Below are positions 1 through 8,283 of a stretch of 60,479 nucleotides of DNA, in pieces. Source of the stretch: Candidatus Obscuribacter sp. Its GTDB lineage: Bacteria > Cyanobacteriota > Vampirovibrionia > Obscuribacterales > Obscuribacteraceae. The translations under genes were made by a program, and so were the position numbers. The stretch's first letter is position 1. Each line of letters begins with the position of its first letter. Below the pieces are notes generated by a model that saw only the letters and a program-made list of their open reading frames with translations, was not told where the DNA came from and ran no database searches. The stretch spans positions 1 through 60,479 of the forward strand of contig JADYXQ010000003.1 of NCBI GenBank assembly GCA_021772135.1, written 5' to 3'.

Positions 1-146
1 AACCTTTAGTATCGCATTCGATACCACTCTTAAAATACCAAACGCTTAACAATTTGACGGGTTCGAAAATGCCCTCCAATTCAGCACTTTACCGGCTAAC
101 CTAATTATGGGACAAGCTCCTAGGATCTTTTGCAGCTCTACTCTCT

Positions 147-180
147 GGGCAGGGACTAACGTTCCTGCCCTTTTCCTTTT
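147..180 (+). terminator. Hairpin terminator near the left edge
   Basis: GGGCAGG (147-153) pairs with CCTGCCC (164-170) around a 10-nt loop and is followed by TTTTCCTTTT. On the plus strand this is a standard intrinsic terminator for a transcript entering from the left. On the minus strand it lies just past the AbiEii stop but lacks a U-run. I see no gene in 1-185 apart from this hairpin. Confidence 0.5.
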
Positions 181-185
181 GGTGC

Positions 186-854
186 TCAGCCTGCACCTTT
201 CTTCTTTGCCATATCGGCGCGGCGCAGCAGACCTGGATGAATCTTTGCCTTTTCAATAAATGCATCGTCTTTTGAAAGAAGTTCGGGCAATAATTCACCC
301 TTGTCACGCAAAGCTGAAATGAACTCACTTTCATTCTCTCTCAGTGGAAACAGAGGTGCCATCAGCCTTTTGCAATCGGCGACCAGATCTCCGGCGTATT
401 TTTCGTATTGTTTTGCATCTGGCGCACCGGCAGATTTTAGAACCGGAATCAACTTTTCTCTCAAGTCTTTCAGATCGGCCGTGATATTCTCAGCCGAAAC
501 ATCGCACCAGTTAGCGCGCGGATTCATGGCACCGTAAAGAACATACATCAATCGAAGGTCTTCATCTTTCGGGTCTTGATTTTGAAGGAGATTACTCGCA
601 TCGAAAAGATCGCGACTCGCCGTTCTGGTTAGCAGCGCGGAGAGTTTTCCTGCGGTTAGTTCCTTTGTATCGAGTATTGGAATCTGAAGAGCTTGATTGG
701 AACCTAGTTTTTTCGAGTCAGTTTTGACGACAGGATGGAAATTAACCCGAAACATATAATTGAGATCCACTTCGAGATTCGCCTGCCCTCCCATTGCGCT
801 CTGATAGCCTAGCCTCCATTTGCCTCCGGCATGTTCTCGCGCGATCCTGTTCAT
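186..854 (-). pseudogene. abiEii: AbiEii toxin, C-terminal fragment (frameshifted)
   Basis: C-terminal 222 residues of an AbiEii/AbiGii-type nucleotidyltransferase toxin. The fragment opens with the family's EHAGGKWRLGY strand and contains the helical region around KELTAGKLSALLTR. The conserved N-terminal catalytic part is encoded by the overlapping frame at 851-1171. Translating upstream of the apparent ATG in this frame gives ISERAGYT, which reads smoothly into MNRIAREHAGGKW. The ATG is therefore probably internal, and one original gene of about 310 codons has lost its frame at about 855-880. Loss of continuity should inactivate the toxin unless ribosomes shift frame. Confidence 0.8.
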
Positions 855-1171
855 TGTATAACCAGCACGCTCGCTGATGCCGTGAGAAGCTCTTCTACGT
901 GGGGTCTTTCCTTTTGCATAGTATCGAGATCGGGAGCACCAATGTAGTTCACATCAATATCCACAGACAGTCTCGGTACATCGAAGATAAACAGATTGAG
1001 CGCCGTTCCACCTTTCAATACCAGGCGATCTTTTAAAAAGTCGTCTTGGTTTATTTGCGTGAGGAGATCAAGCAGACGAATGACCTTTTCAAGCGTGTCA
1101 GGTCTAAAGCCAGTTGCCGCCGCTTCATCGAAAAGACTGGTTTTCGAGAGTATCAAAATGGTTCCTCCCAT
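851..1171 (-). pseudogene. abiEii: AbiEii toxin, N-terminal fragment with NTase motif
   Basis: N-terminal 106 residues of the AbiEii nucleotidyltransferase. It contains the family motif KGGTALNL followed by SVDIDVNY, where the two aspartates correspond to the metal-binding pair of the NTase fold. It terminates at a TGA overlapping the ATG of the downstream fragment (851-854). Its last residues (SASVLVIQ) no longer resemble the family, placing the indel shortly before. The start overlaps the antitoxin end by 19 bp, the tight coupling expected of AbiE operons. In intact AbiE systems the toxin transfers nucleotides and is neutralised by AbiEi. Confidence 0.8.
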
Positions 1172-1968
1172 GTTCGTTCAAGAATATTGACTGGAACAAT
1201 CAAATTCCAGTCGTTAACTAGCTTTCCAGAGCGTTCACTGCGAAACATATATGTGGGAGTCTTTGGTCGCCGGTCGCGCAGAGAATTAATATCTTGCTCC
1301 GACAAATGCAGTCGCTCCTTGCTCATGTCCAAGAATAAGCCCACCTTAGCCGAGGTCACGGCATTGTCTAAAAACGAGACATATTCGAGCAATGACTTCA
1401 GTTTGAGATACGTAACCGATTCCAGGGAACGCCAAACTTCCTCTATTCCGCCTGCCAGGTCGAGCCGATCAAAACAATCAACCAGCGTCCGCTCCAGCGA
1501 GGTGACGCGGATTTCCATACCCGCACGATCTATCAAATCAACGCTGCTAGATTCTTTCCCTTGCTTCATCAACGCCTTCGGTTGAGTGGCTCCGATGTAT
1601 TCGGTGCCTTGAAAATCGAATTTGGTTGATTCCCGTTTTGTAGTCAAGTACGTCATTGAGTTATGCACCGAGTAACCGTAGCCGTGAAGGGCGAGTGCTG
1701 ATCGATAAGCAATGATGGCATCATCCGTTGCCTTCGCCGCAATCAGGTATGGATCAACAATGTACGAGTCCGCCGTGAAGCCTTCAGGCACGACCGCATA
1801 AAGACCTCTGCGCACATGCAGCAACCGCCCCATGGCTATGTGGTGTGAAAGTAAGGAATGTTGAGATACCCGCTTAGTTTCCTTGCGAGCAGCGGCAAAT
1901 TCCTCGACTCTGAAAACTGGGTGTCGAGCAAAGAACCAGGAGTTAGTGTACATCGACCGGCTATACAT
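1153..1968 (-). CDS. abiEi: AbiEi-type antitoxin / transcriptional autorepressor
   Basis: 271 residues, matching the AbiEi antitoxin family in layout. An N-terminal winged helix (about residues 18-70; FRVEEFAAAR, then a recognition region ending in GRLLHVRRGLYAVVP) precedes a C-terminal domain with YRSALALHGYGYS and the LERTLVDCFDRLDLAGG segment typical of AbiEi_4 proteins. Family members bind repeats in their own promoter and block the cognate AbiEii. It is the first gene of the operon and overlaps the toxin by 19 bp. The ATG at 1968 sits where transcription from the promoter at 1975-2003 should begin, so the message may be leaderless. Met6 at 1953 is the alternative start. Confidence 0.8.
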   Translation of the reverse strand: MYSRSMYTNSWFFARHPVFRVEEFAAARKETKRVSQHSLLSHHIAMGRLLHVRRGLYAVVPEGFTADSYIVDPYLIAAKATDDAIIAYRSALALHGYGYSVHNSMTYLTTKRESTKFDFQGTEYIGATQPKALMKQGKESSSVDLIDRAGMEIRVTSLERTLVDCFDRLDLAGGIEEVWRSLESVTYLKLKSLLEYVSFLDNAVTSAKVGLFLDMSKERLHLSEQDINSLRDRRPKTPTYMFRSERSGKLVNDWNLIVPVNILERTWEEPF

Positions 1969-2077
1969 AGCATGATCTTACTGATTACCCCGGTCAATGT
2001 CAATTCACCCGTCATAGCAGTGGACACGGATCGGTTATACATAGCATGATCTTGCGGGTTTCTCCGGTCAGTGTACA
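1958..2077 (-). promoter_or_regulatory. Tandem imperfect 46-bp promoter/operator repeats upstream of abiEi
   Basis: Two 46-bp copies, 1958-2003 and 2032-2077, are offset by 74 bp and share TATACATAGCATGATCTT. Read on the minus strand, the proximal copy holds TTGACA (2003-1998), a 17-nt spacer and TAAGAT (1980-1975), a near-consensus sigma-70 promoter. The distal copy holds TGTACA (2077-2072), 17 nt and CAAGAT (2054-2049), a weaker version. Direct repeats containing the promoter suit the known AbiEi mode of autorepression. That AbiEi binds here is an inference. Confidence 0.65.
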
Positions 2078-2516
2078 GCAAGCGCCGCTGACGATACTCC
2101 AGAGAACAAACATCCTGCCCCGCAGGGAAGTTGGGCGTCAGATAGCAAAAACAGAGAGCCCCAGACTAAAGACAAAGCTGCACCCAAATCACTTTTGTTT
2201 GGATAACGCGTCAACGAGCTAAAGAATTTTGTGCTGGCGGCGGACCAATAGAACTCAGGGTTGGACCCGGGCCATTGCTCCAAAATATCGCGGCAGAGCC
2301 GTTCAAACTTGAGTATTTACCAGATTGGACTTTGATAGTTCGAAGATATCTTGGCGAACTTAACTTCTCCATAAAAATTGAGCGCCGCTAGTTTAGCCTT
2401 GAGCAGGTCGTTCACTCGCTTTAATTCTTCTCTTCGACGAGGGCTGCGCCAAAGAAGTTAGAGAAGTAAGGCCCGTCTTGGATCGACTCATCGCAAAATA
2501 GAACCAAACGCCGCAT
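2068..2516 (-). pseudogene. Decayed DUF3800-like gene
   Basis: Minus-strand reading from ATG 2516 gives MRRLVLFCDESIQDGPYF, the N-terminal CDES signature of DUF3800 proteins (RNase H-like fold). The frame breaks near 2421-2438. In the next frame coding resumes as ELKRVNDLLKAKLAAL and GEVKFAKISSNY, which resembles the family's EIKW-KVS block, and is then cut by an in-frame TAA at 2319-2317. Translation past that stop (ILKFERLCRDILEQW and beyond) still looks protein-like down to about 2150. The 3' limit is uncertain. One frameshift plus one nonsense codon argues for real decay. Confidence 0.6.
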
Positions 2517-2592
2517 TACTACTCCCGGACGCGAGGCAATTACGAAATTGCTTGGATAATTTGCTCCTTTTGGTGACTGGAGGTTTTTTGAA

Positions 2593-2696
2593 TGCTCAGG
2601 AATTCTACAACTTAGAAGTTGTACGGCGCTACAACCTATGGGTTGTGAAAAAGCCCTAGGCAGCGTTTCTGGATCCCCAACCCAGGTCGAAACCGT
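2593..2696 (+). repeat. Paired-palindrome element, copy 1
   Basis: Contains TACAACTTAGAAGTTGTA (2606-2623) and TACAACCTATGGGTTGTG (2630-2647), both 18 bp, exactly 24 bp apart and separated by CGGCGC. Downstream comes the conserved tract GAAAAAGCCCTAGGCAGC. The block is nearly identical to 7752-7852 through GGTCGAAACC. It lies between the decayed DUF3800 gene and the exported protein at 2804. The rest of 2517-2803 shows nothing else I recognise. Confidence 0.85.
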
Positions 2697-2803
2697 GTAG
2701 GCTATGAGCCGGGCAGATTTTTTACGATTGACGGCAAGACAAAGTGAATTCCGTTCTTTGCTAAAATCGAGGTGAGGAGCTGTTGGTTAGAGGAAGTTAG
2801 CTG

Positions 2804-3571
2804 GTGTTCGGCAAAAAACTGAAAACAATTGCTTTGTGCAGCGGTCTAGTTTTGACAATTTCAGCCGGCAGACTTGAGTGTGCCAATCCGACCGGATGGT
2901 TATTATCTCAAACAAGTGGCATTGCCGGTGACTACGATCTCTACATCAACCCTCAGAGCATAAGGCTCAATAAGCGAACTGAGGGTATTCGCATCTATTC
3001 ACAAGCACCAGCTTGGCGAGTTATTGTAGTTAACGACAAGTCGCATAAGTTCATTGAAACATCGCTGCAAGATTTTTCTGGCCCTTCCAGAGCTTGGGCA
3101 TTCCAATCGTATGCTTTAGCTCTAAACTCTGGGAAATGGAGCAAGGTCGGCCTCGCCAAATGTGCAGATAGAGATATGTTCAAATATAAGATGCTTTATG
3201 GGGGCGACTTCGCCCTTGATATGAGCCTCAAAAAGATGAACAGAAAAAGCAATCGGTCAGCTGATTATGGTGAACTTACAGCCGTCACATTGCCGCGCCC
3301 TGAGCTTTTCTTATTGCGGAAAATATATGTGCTGCCTGACTCTTTTACCGGTTTGCCTGTCTATCTCGACTTGAGCGGCGATGGGGCCAAAGCCCTCCGC
3401 ACAGAAAAGATAGATACTTGCTCCCATGTGCCTCAACTCATACCTCCGGCCTCGTACAAAAAAGAAAGTTTAGAGGCCAATGTCTACAAAGATCCACAAG
3501 GTGAGGCACTGACAGATAGTCTCACCAATTGGCTTGGCCCATCTACAAGTACTGACCGCAAGTCGAAATAG
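2804..3571 (+). CDS. Exported protein of unknown function
   Basis: 255 residues. The GTG start at 2804 follows AGAGGAA by about 8 nt. Residues 1-26 form a signal peptide (two Lys, then the hydrophobic run TIALCSGLVLTIS). The mature part begins near GWLLSQTSGIAGDYDLYINP, which looks like an extracytoplasmic beta-rich domain, and contains two later cysteines (C123, C209). I do not recognise a named family. It stands 108 bp downstream of paired-palindrome copy 1 (counted from the end of the block) and converges with the EF-hand-like gene, the stops being 3 bp apart. Its function is unknown. Confidence 0.7.
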   Translation: MFGKKLKTIALCSGLVLTISAGRLECANPTGWLLSQTSGIAGDYDLYINPQSIRLNKRTEGIRIYSQAPAWRVIVVNDKSHKFIETSLQDFSGPSRAWAFQSYALALNSGKWSKVGLAKCADRDMFKYKMLYGGDFALDMSLKKMNRKSNRSADYGELTAVTLPRPELFLLRKIYVLPDSFTGLPVYLDLSGDGAKALRTEKIDTCSHVPQLIPPASYKKESLEANVYKDPQGEALTDSLTNWLGPSTSTDRKSK

Positions 3572-3574
3572 TTA

Positions 3575-4810
3575 TTACGAGCTGGTCCCTGGGGTGTAGA
3601 TGGTGAGCACCTGGCGATGGCGAATTGAATTCCACGCTCTAGGCAAATCGCGCTGGGTGATGTGGTTTTTCCCCTCAAGGTTGGCAGCTGGGAAGCCACT
3701 GTTGACCATGATTCGATTACATTCACGGAAAATAGAATCACGATCGACAGCTTCACCGGTCTTGTGACTGCGCTCTACCAGAGCACGTCTGGCAACATCA
3801 TAAATTGTTTCGTCACGTTGGAAGACATGCAGATTTGTGCCATTGTCACCAGGCGAAGGGTTGTGAATTTCCAGGGATGGATAGAATTTTCCTGCCATCG
3901 GATCAGATGAGTGAGCAAATGAGCGAGTCATATTCTCTCGTGAATCAAAACCCAGACCCTTGGCCAGACTGTCGCGAGTGATATAGCCAGTCATAAACAA
4001 GCTATTGTCAGTCTTCAATCCTTTGGTGGCGCTATAATCCCAGTTGTCGTTCAAGTATTGAGCAGCTTGCATTTGCTCTGGTGTGAAGTGTTTAACATTG
4101 ATAGGATTAGCGAGAAAATTAGAGACGTCGTTCTGGTTGAACCGACCGTCTTGCCTGCCACCATGGGCGGCTACATCAAGAGCATCAAACAATTCGCCAT
4201 TGTTTCTCAACAACTGACGTGCGGTCTTCATGTTGACGTCGTTTTGGATGGCATCACCGGCCGCTTGACGATGTTCCGCAACATGACCGGTGCGGACAGC
4301 CGACTGCTCTTGCGAGAGGGCCATAGTTTCTCGTGAATCATAGCCCAGACCCCTGGCGAGAGAATCGCGGGTGAGATAACCGTTCATGAAAAGACTGTTT
4401 TCTGTCTTAAGGCCTTTAACACTGTCGTTATCCCAGTTGTCGAGCAAATATTGAACAGCGTCAAGCTGGCGGCGCGACAAGTGCCTCGTGCTGTCTTGAT
4501 CTCCCAAAAATACCTGCAAATCATTCTGGCAGATGCGGCCATCGTGCTTACCGCCGGCATCAGCGACGTCGAGAGTATCGAAAAGCCGGCCATTGTTTTT
4601 CAGCAGTACATTTGCGGCATCATAATTGGCCAGCTGCCTGTCGGACTGAACATCATAATCAGGAGTGAACCTACCGGCGATGCTATTTTGATCAGTATTG
4701 TAAGGCACGCGGTCCGACGCCGACCAAGTGACAAGCTGCATAGAGTTAAGGCTTGTGTCTCTGGCTTTTGCAGAACTACTATCAAATGAAACTTGGTTAT
4801 CTTCCAGCAT
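3575..4810 (-). CDS. Duplicated EF-hand-like protein with LysM-like C-terminus
   Basis: 411 residues, no signal peptide; ATG follows GGGAG by 7 nt. Two repeats of about 110 residues are obvious (about 62-165 and 190-295). Each has NNG-LFD-LDVA, a calcium-loop-like segment (DVADAGGKHDGRICQNDL; DVAAHGGRQDGRFNQNDV), a helix ending in NDNWD, and GLKT-NSLFM-GY-TRDSLA-GLG. Aspartates and the central glycine suggest metal binding, but neither loop is a canonical 12-residue EF hand. The last 85 residues (HVFQRDETIYDVARRAL ... LTIYTP) resemble a divergent LysM domain. Function unknown; possibly envelope-associated. Confidence 0.75.
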   Translation of the reverse strand: MLEDNQVSFDSSSAKARDTSLNSMQLVTWSASDRVPYNTDQNSIAGRFTPDYDVQSDRQLANYDAANVLLKNNGRLFDTLDVADAGGKHDGRICQNDLQVFLGDQDSTRHLSRRQLDAVQYLLDNWDNDSVKGLKTENSLFMNGYLTRDSLARGLGYDSRETMALSQEQSAVRTGHVAEHRQAAGDAIQNDVNMKTARQLLRNNGELFDALDVAAHGGRQDGRFNQNDVSNFLANPINVKHFTPEQMQAAQYLNDNWDYSATKGLKTDNSLFMTGYITRDSLAKGLGFDSRENMTRSFAHSSDPMAGKFYPSLEIHNPSPGDNGTNLHVFQRDETIYDVARRALVERSHKTGEAVDRDSIFRECNRIMVNSGFPAANLEGKNHITQRDLPRAWNSIRHRQVLTIYTPGTSS

Positions 4811-5023
4811 TGTTCAACTCCCTTAAAGATATTGACTTGGATGGGTTTGTGTCGGAACACAATTGCAATCTACAGGCGAGTTGTCACAAAGTTATAACAT
4901 CGTCAAAACAGCGAATCCTTGAATAAATTTTGCCAGCTATTGAATTCGTGCTATCCTGCGCCGGGGACAAAAACGGATTGCCAGAATAATTGCCCCTGAC
5001 TTTTTAGAAGACATGGAAGCGCG

Positions 5024-6514
5024 ATGTGGCTCAACCTGAAACTTTCACATAAGGGTCTGATTCTAGTTGCCGTGCCTCTAGCTTTCGAGTTCATCTTTGT
5101 TTGCACTCTTACCACCCTGCTCAGCCAGGCAGAAAACGAGATCAAGAGAGAGGCACATGCGCGGCAGGTTATCGCGTTGACAAACGGCATCATGAAAAAC
5201 ATACTGGGGCTTTTCATGGCAGTGGGCGGTACCGAGATGGCACGCAGTCCAATGTTTACCAAGCAATATGAAAGCGCTGTCAATGAACTGCCTGGCCAGT
5301 TTGACCACTTGATCGGTATGCTTCAGGACGATCCTCAGAAACAGGGGTCGGCCCGTGAGATACGTAGTATGTGGGATGACGGTGTGCGTACTATCAATGA
5401 TTGCCGCATCAAATATGAACATGGAGAGATTGCCAAAGCCGCACGGCTACTACCGTCAATCAAGCACATCGCTGGCACAGCAATAGATAAATTGAATGCA
5501 ATCGTAGTCGATCAACATAAAGTAGAAACTGACAGCCCAGAAAAGCAGGCGAAACTGCGTGCGTATGTTCAGATCATACTGGCAGTCGGGGTAGCACTGA
5601 ATGTGGTGCTGGCTTTTTGGCTGGCAATATTCTTCAGCAAAGGAATCTCAAAGCGAGTCAATACGGTAGCCGACAACGCCACGCGTCTGGCAGCTGGCGG
5701 CAGGCTCAATGCACCACTAGCGGGTTCAGACGAGATTGCCAATCTCGATTCTATTTTTCACAACATGGCCACTGAGCTGGCACAAGCGAAACGTAATGAA
5801 ATTGCCGAAAGAGAAGAAGTAGAGCGGCTCAAGCAAGAATTCGTCATGATTTTGAGCCACGAATTGCGGTCACCCTTGACTTCGCTTAAATTCTTGCTCA
5901 GTCTGCTCAAGGAAGGCACCTATGGTGAAATCAATGAACAGGGCTTGAAAAAAGTGAGCATCGCAGACCGAAACATCACGCGATTGGTGCACCTGATTCA
6001 AGAGTTGCTCGATATTGAAACACTGGAATCAGGATCACTGTCAATTACCAAAGCAAAAATGTCGCTATCGACGGCCATTGAAAAGGCGGTCGAAGCGGTT
6101 TCAGGCCCAGCACAACTGAAGCAGATCGAAATAGAGCAACAGCTCGCAGAAGCTTCAATAGTGGCTGACGATGATCGGCTGGTGCAGGTGACAATCAACC
6201 TTCTCGCTAACGCAATAAAATTCTCACCAGAAAAAAGTACGATTAAGGTCGTCAGTCAGTGCAATGCCACCAGTATCCAGGTCAACATTATCGACCAGGG
6301 TCGTGGTGTGCCAGCCTCCCACCAACAGAGTATATTCGACCGCTTCCGTCAGGTAGAGGCCTCTGATTCTAAGGAAAAAGGCGGCGTAGGACTGGGTCTG
6401 GCAATATGCAAAGCGATAATTGAGAAGCATGGTGGCATGATCGGCGTCGAAAGTGAAATTGGACGTGGCTCAAATTTTTGGTTCCGACTACCAACGGAGA
6501 ACGAAATAGACTAG
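5024..6514 (+). CDS. Membrane sensor histidine kinase
   Basis: 496 residues; ATG 5024 follows GGAAG. TM1 spans about 10-33, an extracytoplasmic helical sensor about 34-178 (four-helix bundle/CHASE3 style, not assigned), and TM2 about 181-204. A HAMP segment follows (about 205-256), then a HisKA domain with H-box SHELRSP and phospho-acceptor His279. The HATPase domain carries the N box (TINLLANAIKFS), G1 (DQGRGVP) and G2 (GVGLGLAICKAI). It should autophosphorylate and pass phosphate to the response regulator 86 bp downstream. The signal sensed cannot be read from the sequence. Confidence 0.93.
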   Translation: MWLNLKLSHKGLILVAVPLAFEFIFVCTLTTLLSQAENEIKREAHARQVIALTNGIMKNILGLFMAVGGTEMARSPMFTKQYESAVNELPGQFDHLIGMLQDDPQKQGSAREIRSMWDDGVRTINDCRIKYEHGEIAKAARLLPSIKHIAGTAIDKLNAIVVDQHKVETDSPEKQAKLRAYVQIILAVGVALNVVLAFWLAIFFSKGISKRVNTVADNATRLAAGGRLNAPLAGSDEIANLDSIFHNMATELAQAKRNEIAEREEVERLKQEFVMILSHELRSPLTSLKFLLSLLKEGTYGEINEQGLKKVSIADRNITRLVHLIQELLDIETLESGSLSITKAKMSLSTAIEKAVEAVSGPAQLKQIEIEQQLAEASIVADDDRLVQVTINLLANAIKFSPEKSTIKVVSQCNATSIQVNIIDQGRGVPASHQQSIFDRFRQVEASDSKEKGGVGLGLAICKAIIEKHGGMIGVESEIGRGSNFWFRLPTENEID

Positions 6515-6600
6515 AAATTAACTGCATTGGCCAATTCAGTATAATGATTGGTGTGCATTTTCAGGCAGTTGAGCCGAAAGAATTATGGGATTATGCAATT

Positions 6601-7278
6601 ATGGCCAAAATTCTCATTGCTGATGATGATTTCGATCTAGCCGGTATGTTAGAAGACTGGCTCAAGCGCGAGCAATATGGCGTCGAGCACGTTTCCAACG
6701 GCAGTGATGCCAGCGACCGCCTAAAATTTTACAACTATGATCTTGTCGTGCTCGACTGGGATATGCCAAAAATGAGCGGCCTTGAAGTGCTTCAAGAATT
6801 TCGCGCCAGAGGCGGCACCACACCAGTGATAATGCTGACAGGTAAAAGTAGAGCTGTTGACAAAGAACTTGGCCTAGACAGCGGGGCTGATGACTATTTG
6901 CCAAAACCATTTGAACCGCGCGAGCTATCTGCCCGCATCAGGGCGCTATTGAGGCGTTCCACCCCCTCTTTCCAGACTTCAAATGTCTTGAATTTACTAG
7001 ACCTAACTTTAGATCTTGTCTCACATACTGTTATGCGCGACGGTGAAAAACTTGAGCTGTTGCCAAAAGAATTTGCTCTGCTTGAATTTTTCATGCGCCA
7101 TCCCAATGAAATATTTAGCTTGGAAGCTCTTTTGGCGCGAATTTGGATAGCAGATTCAGATTCATCACCTGACGCTGTGCGCACTTGTATTCAGCGGTTG
7201 AGAAAGAAAATCGATGTCGATGGCAGAGCGTCATATATCAATACGAAGCACCGGGTAGGCTACATTTTTGAGGTCTAG
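6601..7278 (+). CDS. OmpR/PhoB-family response regulator
   Basis: 225 residues from ATG 6601, where the receiver domain starts correctly (MAKILIADDD). An upstream in-frame extension to 6478 has no family match. Receiver residues are D8-D10 (acidic pocket), D52 (phospho-acceptor in LDWDMPK), T80 and K102 (PKPFEP). The C-terminal winged helix (about 127-225) has the LLPKEFALLEFFMRHP and VRTCIQRLRKKI recognition region of the Trans_reg_C family. It follows the histidine kinase on the same strand, so the two form a two-component system. Target genes are not evident. Confidence 0.93.
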   Translation: MAKILIADDDFDLAGMLEDWLKREQYGVEHVSNGSDASDRLKFYNYDLVVLDWDMPKMSGLEVLQEFRARGGTTPVIMLTGKSRAVDKELGLDSGADDYLPKPFEPRELSARIRALLRRSTPSFQTSNVLNLLDLTLDLVSHTVMRDGEKLELLPKEFALLEFFMRHPNEIFSLEALLARIWIADSDSSPDAVRTCIQRLRKKIDVDGRASYINTKHRVGYIFEV

Positions 7279-7346
7279 TTGCCGCGCTTTCGTCCATATT
7301 AAATATCATGGAAAAGGAATTTTTCGCAAGTAGAAGCAAGCACCGT

Positions 7347-7641
7347 AATCTGGCATTTTTCGAATAATGCGATTGGGGGATGCTCTTTGGTGGACCGCAA
7401 TGCTCATTAGCACAATGGGCTCGGGATACTGGCCGCGCAGCCCTGAGGGCGCATGTTTTGTTTTTTTCTATCTCTGTACAGTTTGCAATCTTTAGTTATG
7501 TCACAGCTACTCTAGCCACTTTTTTCGTTGGACTGATACCGAAAATTCTGAGGCTGAGCTGGCCGGGGCCGCCAGCATTGTCGAACTCAAGGAAGAAATC
7601 GCCGCACTACGGCAAGAGATTCGTGATTGCCGCACGATTTA
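7347..7641 (+). pseudogene. Deleted paralogue of the ion channel at 11270
   Basis: Nucleotides 7370-7641 match 11835-12106 almost throughout (CTTTGGTGGACYGC, TGGCCGCGCAG, GTCACAGCTACTCTAGCCAC, GCCAGCATTG). They cover the pore, last membrane helix and coiled-coil tail. Just upstream, TTTTTCGAATAATGCGATTGG (7350-7370) matches the S4 coding region at about 11598. About 230 bp joining S4 to the pore are therefore missing. A further indel after GACTGATACCG puts the tail in another frame. It is a remnant of a channel gene copy and should not make a channel. The 5' part of the gene is not detectable upstream. Confidence 0.8.
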
Positions 7642-7751
7642 AACTTTAAGAGCAGCACAACTTTAACAGTTCCAAAACAACTTATTGGCAGCCTTACCGG
7701 CCTGCGCTACAATTAGTGCGGCGCTGTGCAGTAACTGTAGAATTTTAATAC

Positions 7752-7852
7752 GCTCAGGAATTCTACAACTTATAAGTTGTACGGCGCTACAACCTGCAGG
7801 TTGTGAAAAAGCCATAGGCAGCATTTCAGGATACCCAACTCAGGTCGAAACC
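7752..7852 (+). repeat. Paired-palindrome element, copy 2
   Basis: TACAACTTATAAGTTGTA (7764-7781, a perfect palindrome) and TACAACCTGCAGGTTGTG (7788-7805) lie 24 bp apart, again with CGGCGC between. The block ends at GGTCGAAACC, directly abutting the ATG at 7853. It closely matches copy 1 over about 100 bp. Immediately downstream of the second palindrome, TTGTGA and TTTCAG are 17 nt apart, which could be a weak activator-dependent promoter (inference). Confidence 0.85.
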
Positions 7853-8161
7853 ATGGCAAAACATTTGAGCTTTCAAAAAATCGTTGAAGAAAATCCCTAT
7901 CCTGCACAGATGGCAAAAGCGCTCTGCTTGCCGAATCCAACCATCACTTTTTTATTGAAGCGCCTGGAAAAGCGCGAGTACGTAAATCGCTCCAACGTGC
8001 CCGGCGACCTTCGCAAGTTCAAATTTACGCTTACTCCGGCAGGCAAAAAAGCATTGCTGAAGGGTCAAAGTATTCTTAGCAAAAGTCTTGATTCAATGTT
8101 GGGAAAACTTTCCAAGACAGACCGAAATCAGCTTTTCAAGCTGTTCTCATCACTTAACTAA
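7853..8161 (+). CDS. Chimeric small protein: RIC leader fused to MarR-type winged helix C-terminus
   Basis: 102 residues. Residues 1-13 (MAKHLSFQKIVEE) match the start of the RIC-like protein at 12170 (SFQNIVEE), including at DNA level. Residues 18-102 are the C-terminal half of a MarR-type regulator: NPTITFLLKRLEKREYVNRS (recognition helix), a wing with DLRKFKFTLTPAGKKALLKG, and the dimerisation helix. The N-terminal dimerisation helix and first HTH helix of MarR are missing. The junction lies at about 7892. It may be expressed from paired-palindrome copy 2, but as a truncated MarR it could be non-functional. I see no gene in 8162-8283. Confidence 0.6.
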   Translation: MAKHLSFQKIVEENPYPAQMAKALCLPNPTITFLLKRLEKREYVNRSNVPGDLRKFKFTLTPAGKKALLKGQSILSKSLDSMLGKLSKTDRNQLFKLFSSLN

Positions 8162-8283
8162 ACTCGGTTTGACTGCGGATCGTTTTCTATGCTGGGTAAA
8201 CTTGTTTCTTATCCGTTTTTAAATAAGTCCATCGAGAATTACTATGAAAAAAGCGGGCGCGAAGCAATTAACAAGTGATTTGG

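Noticed and set aside
1-146. Possible RNA gene at the left edge
   Set aside because: Checked both strands for tRNA-like arms; GGGTTCGA at 59 lacks a pairing partner and no cloverleaf forms.
2068-2283. Independent 71-residue minus-strand gene
   Set aside because: It is the tail of the decayed DUF3800 reading frame after an in-frame stop.
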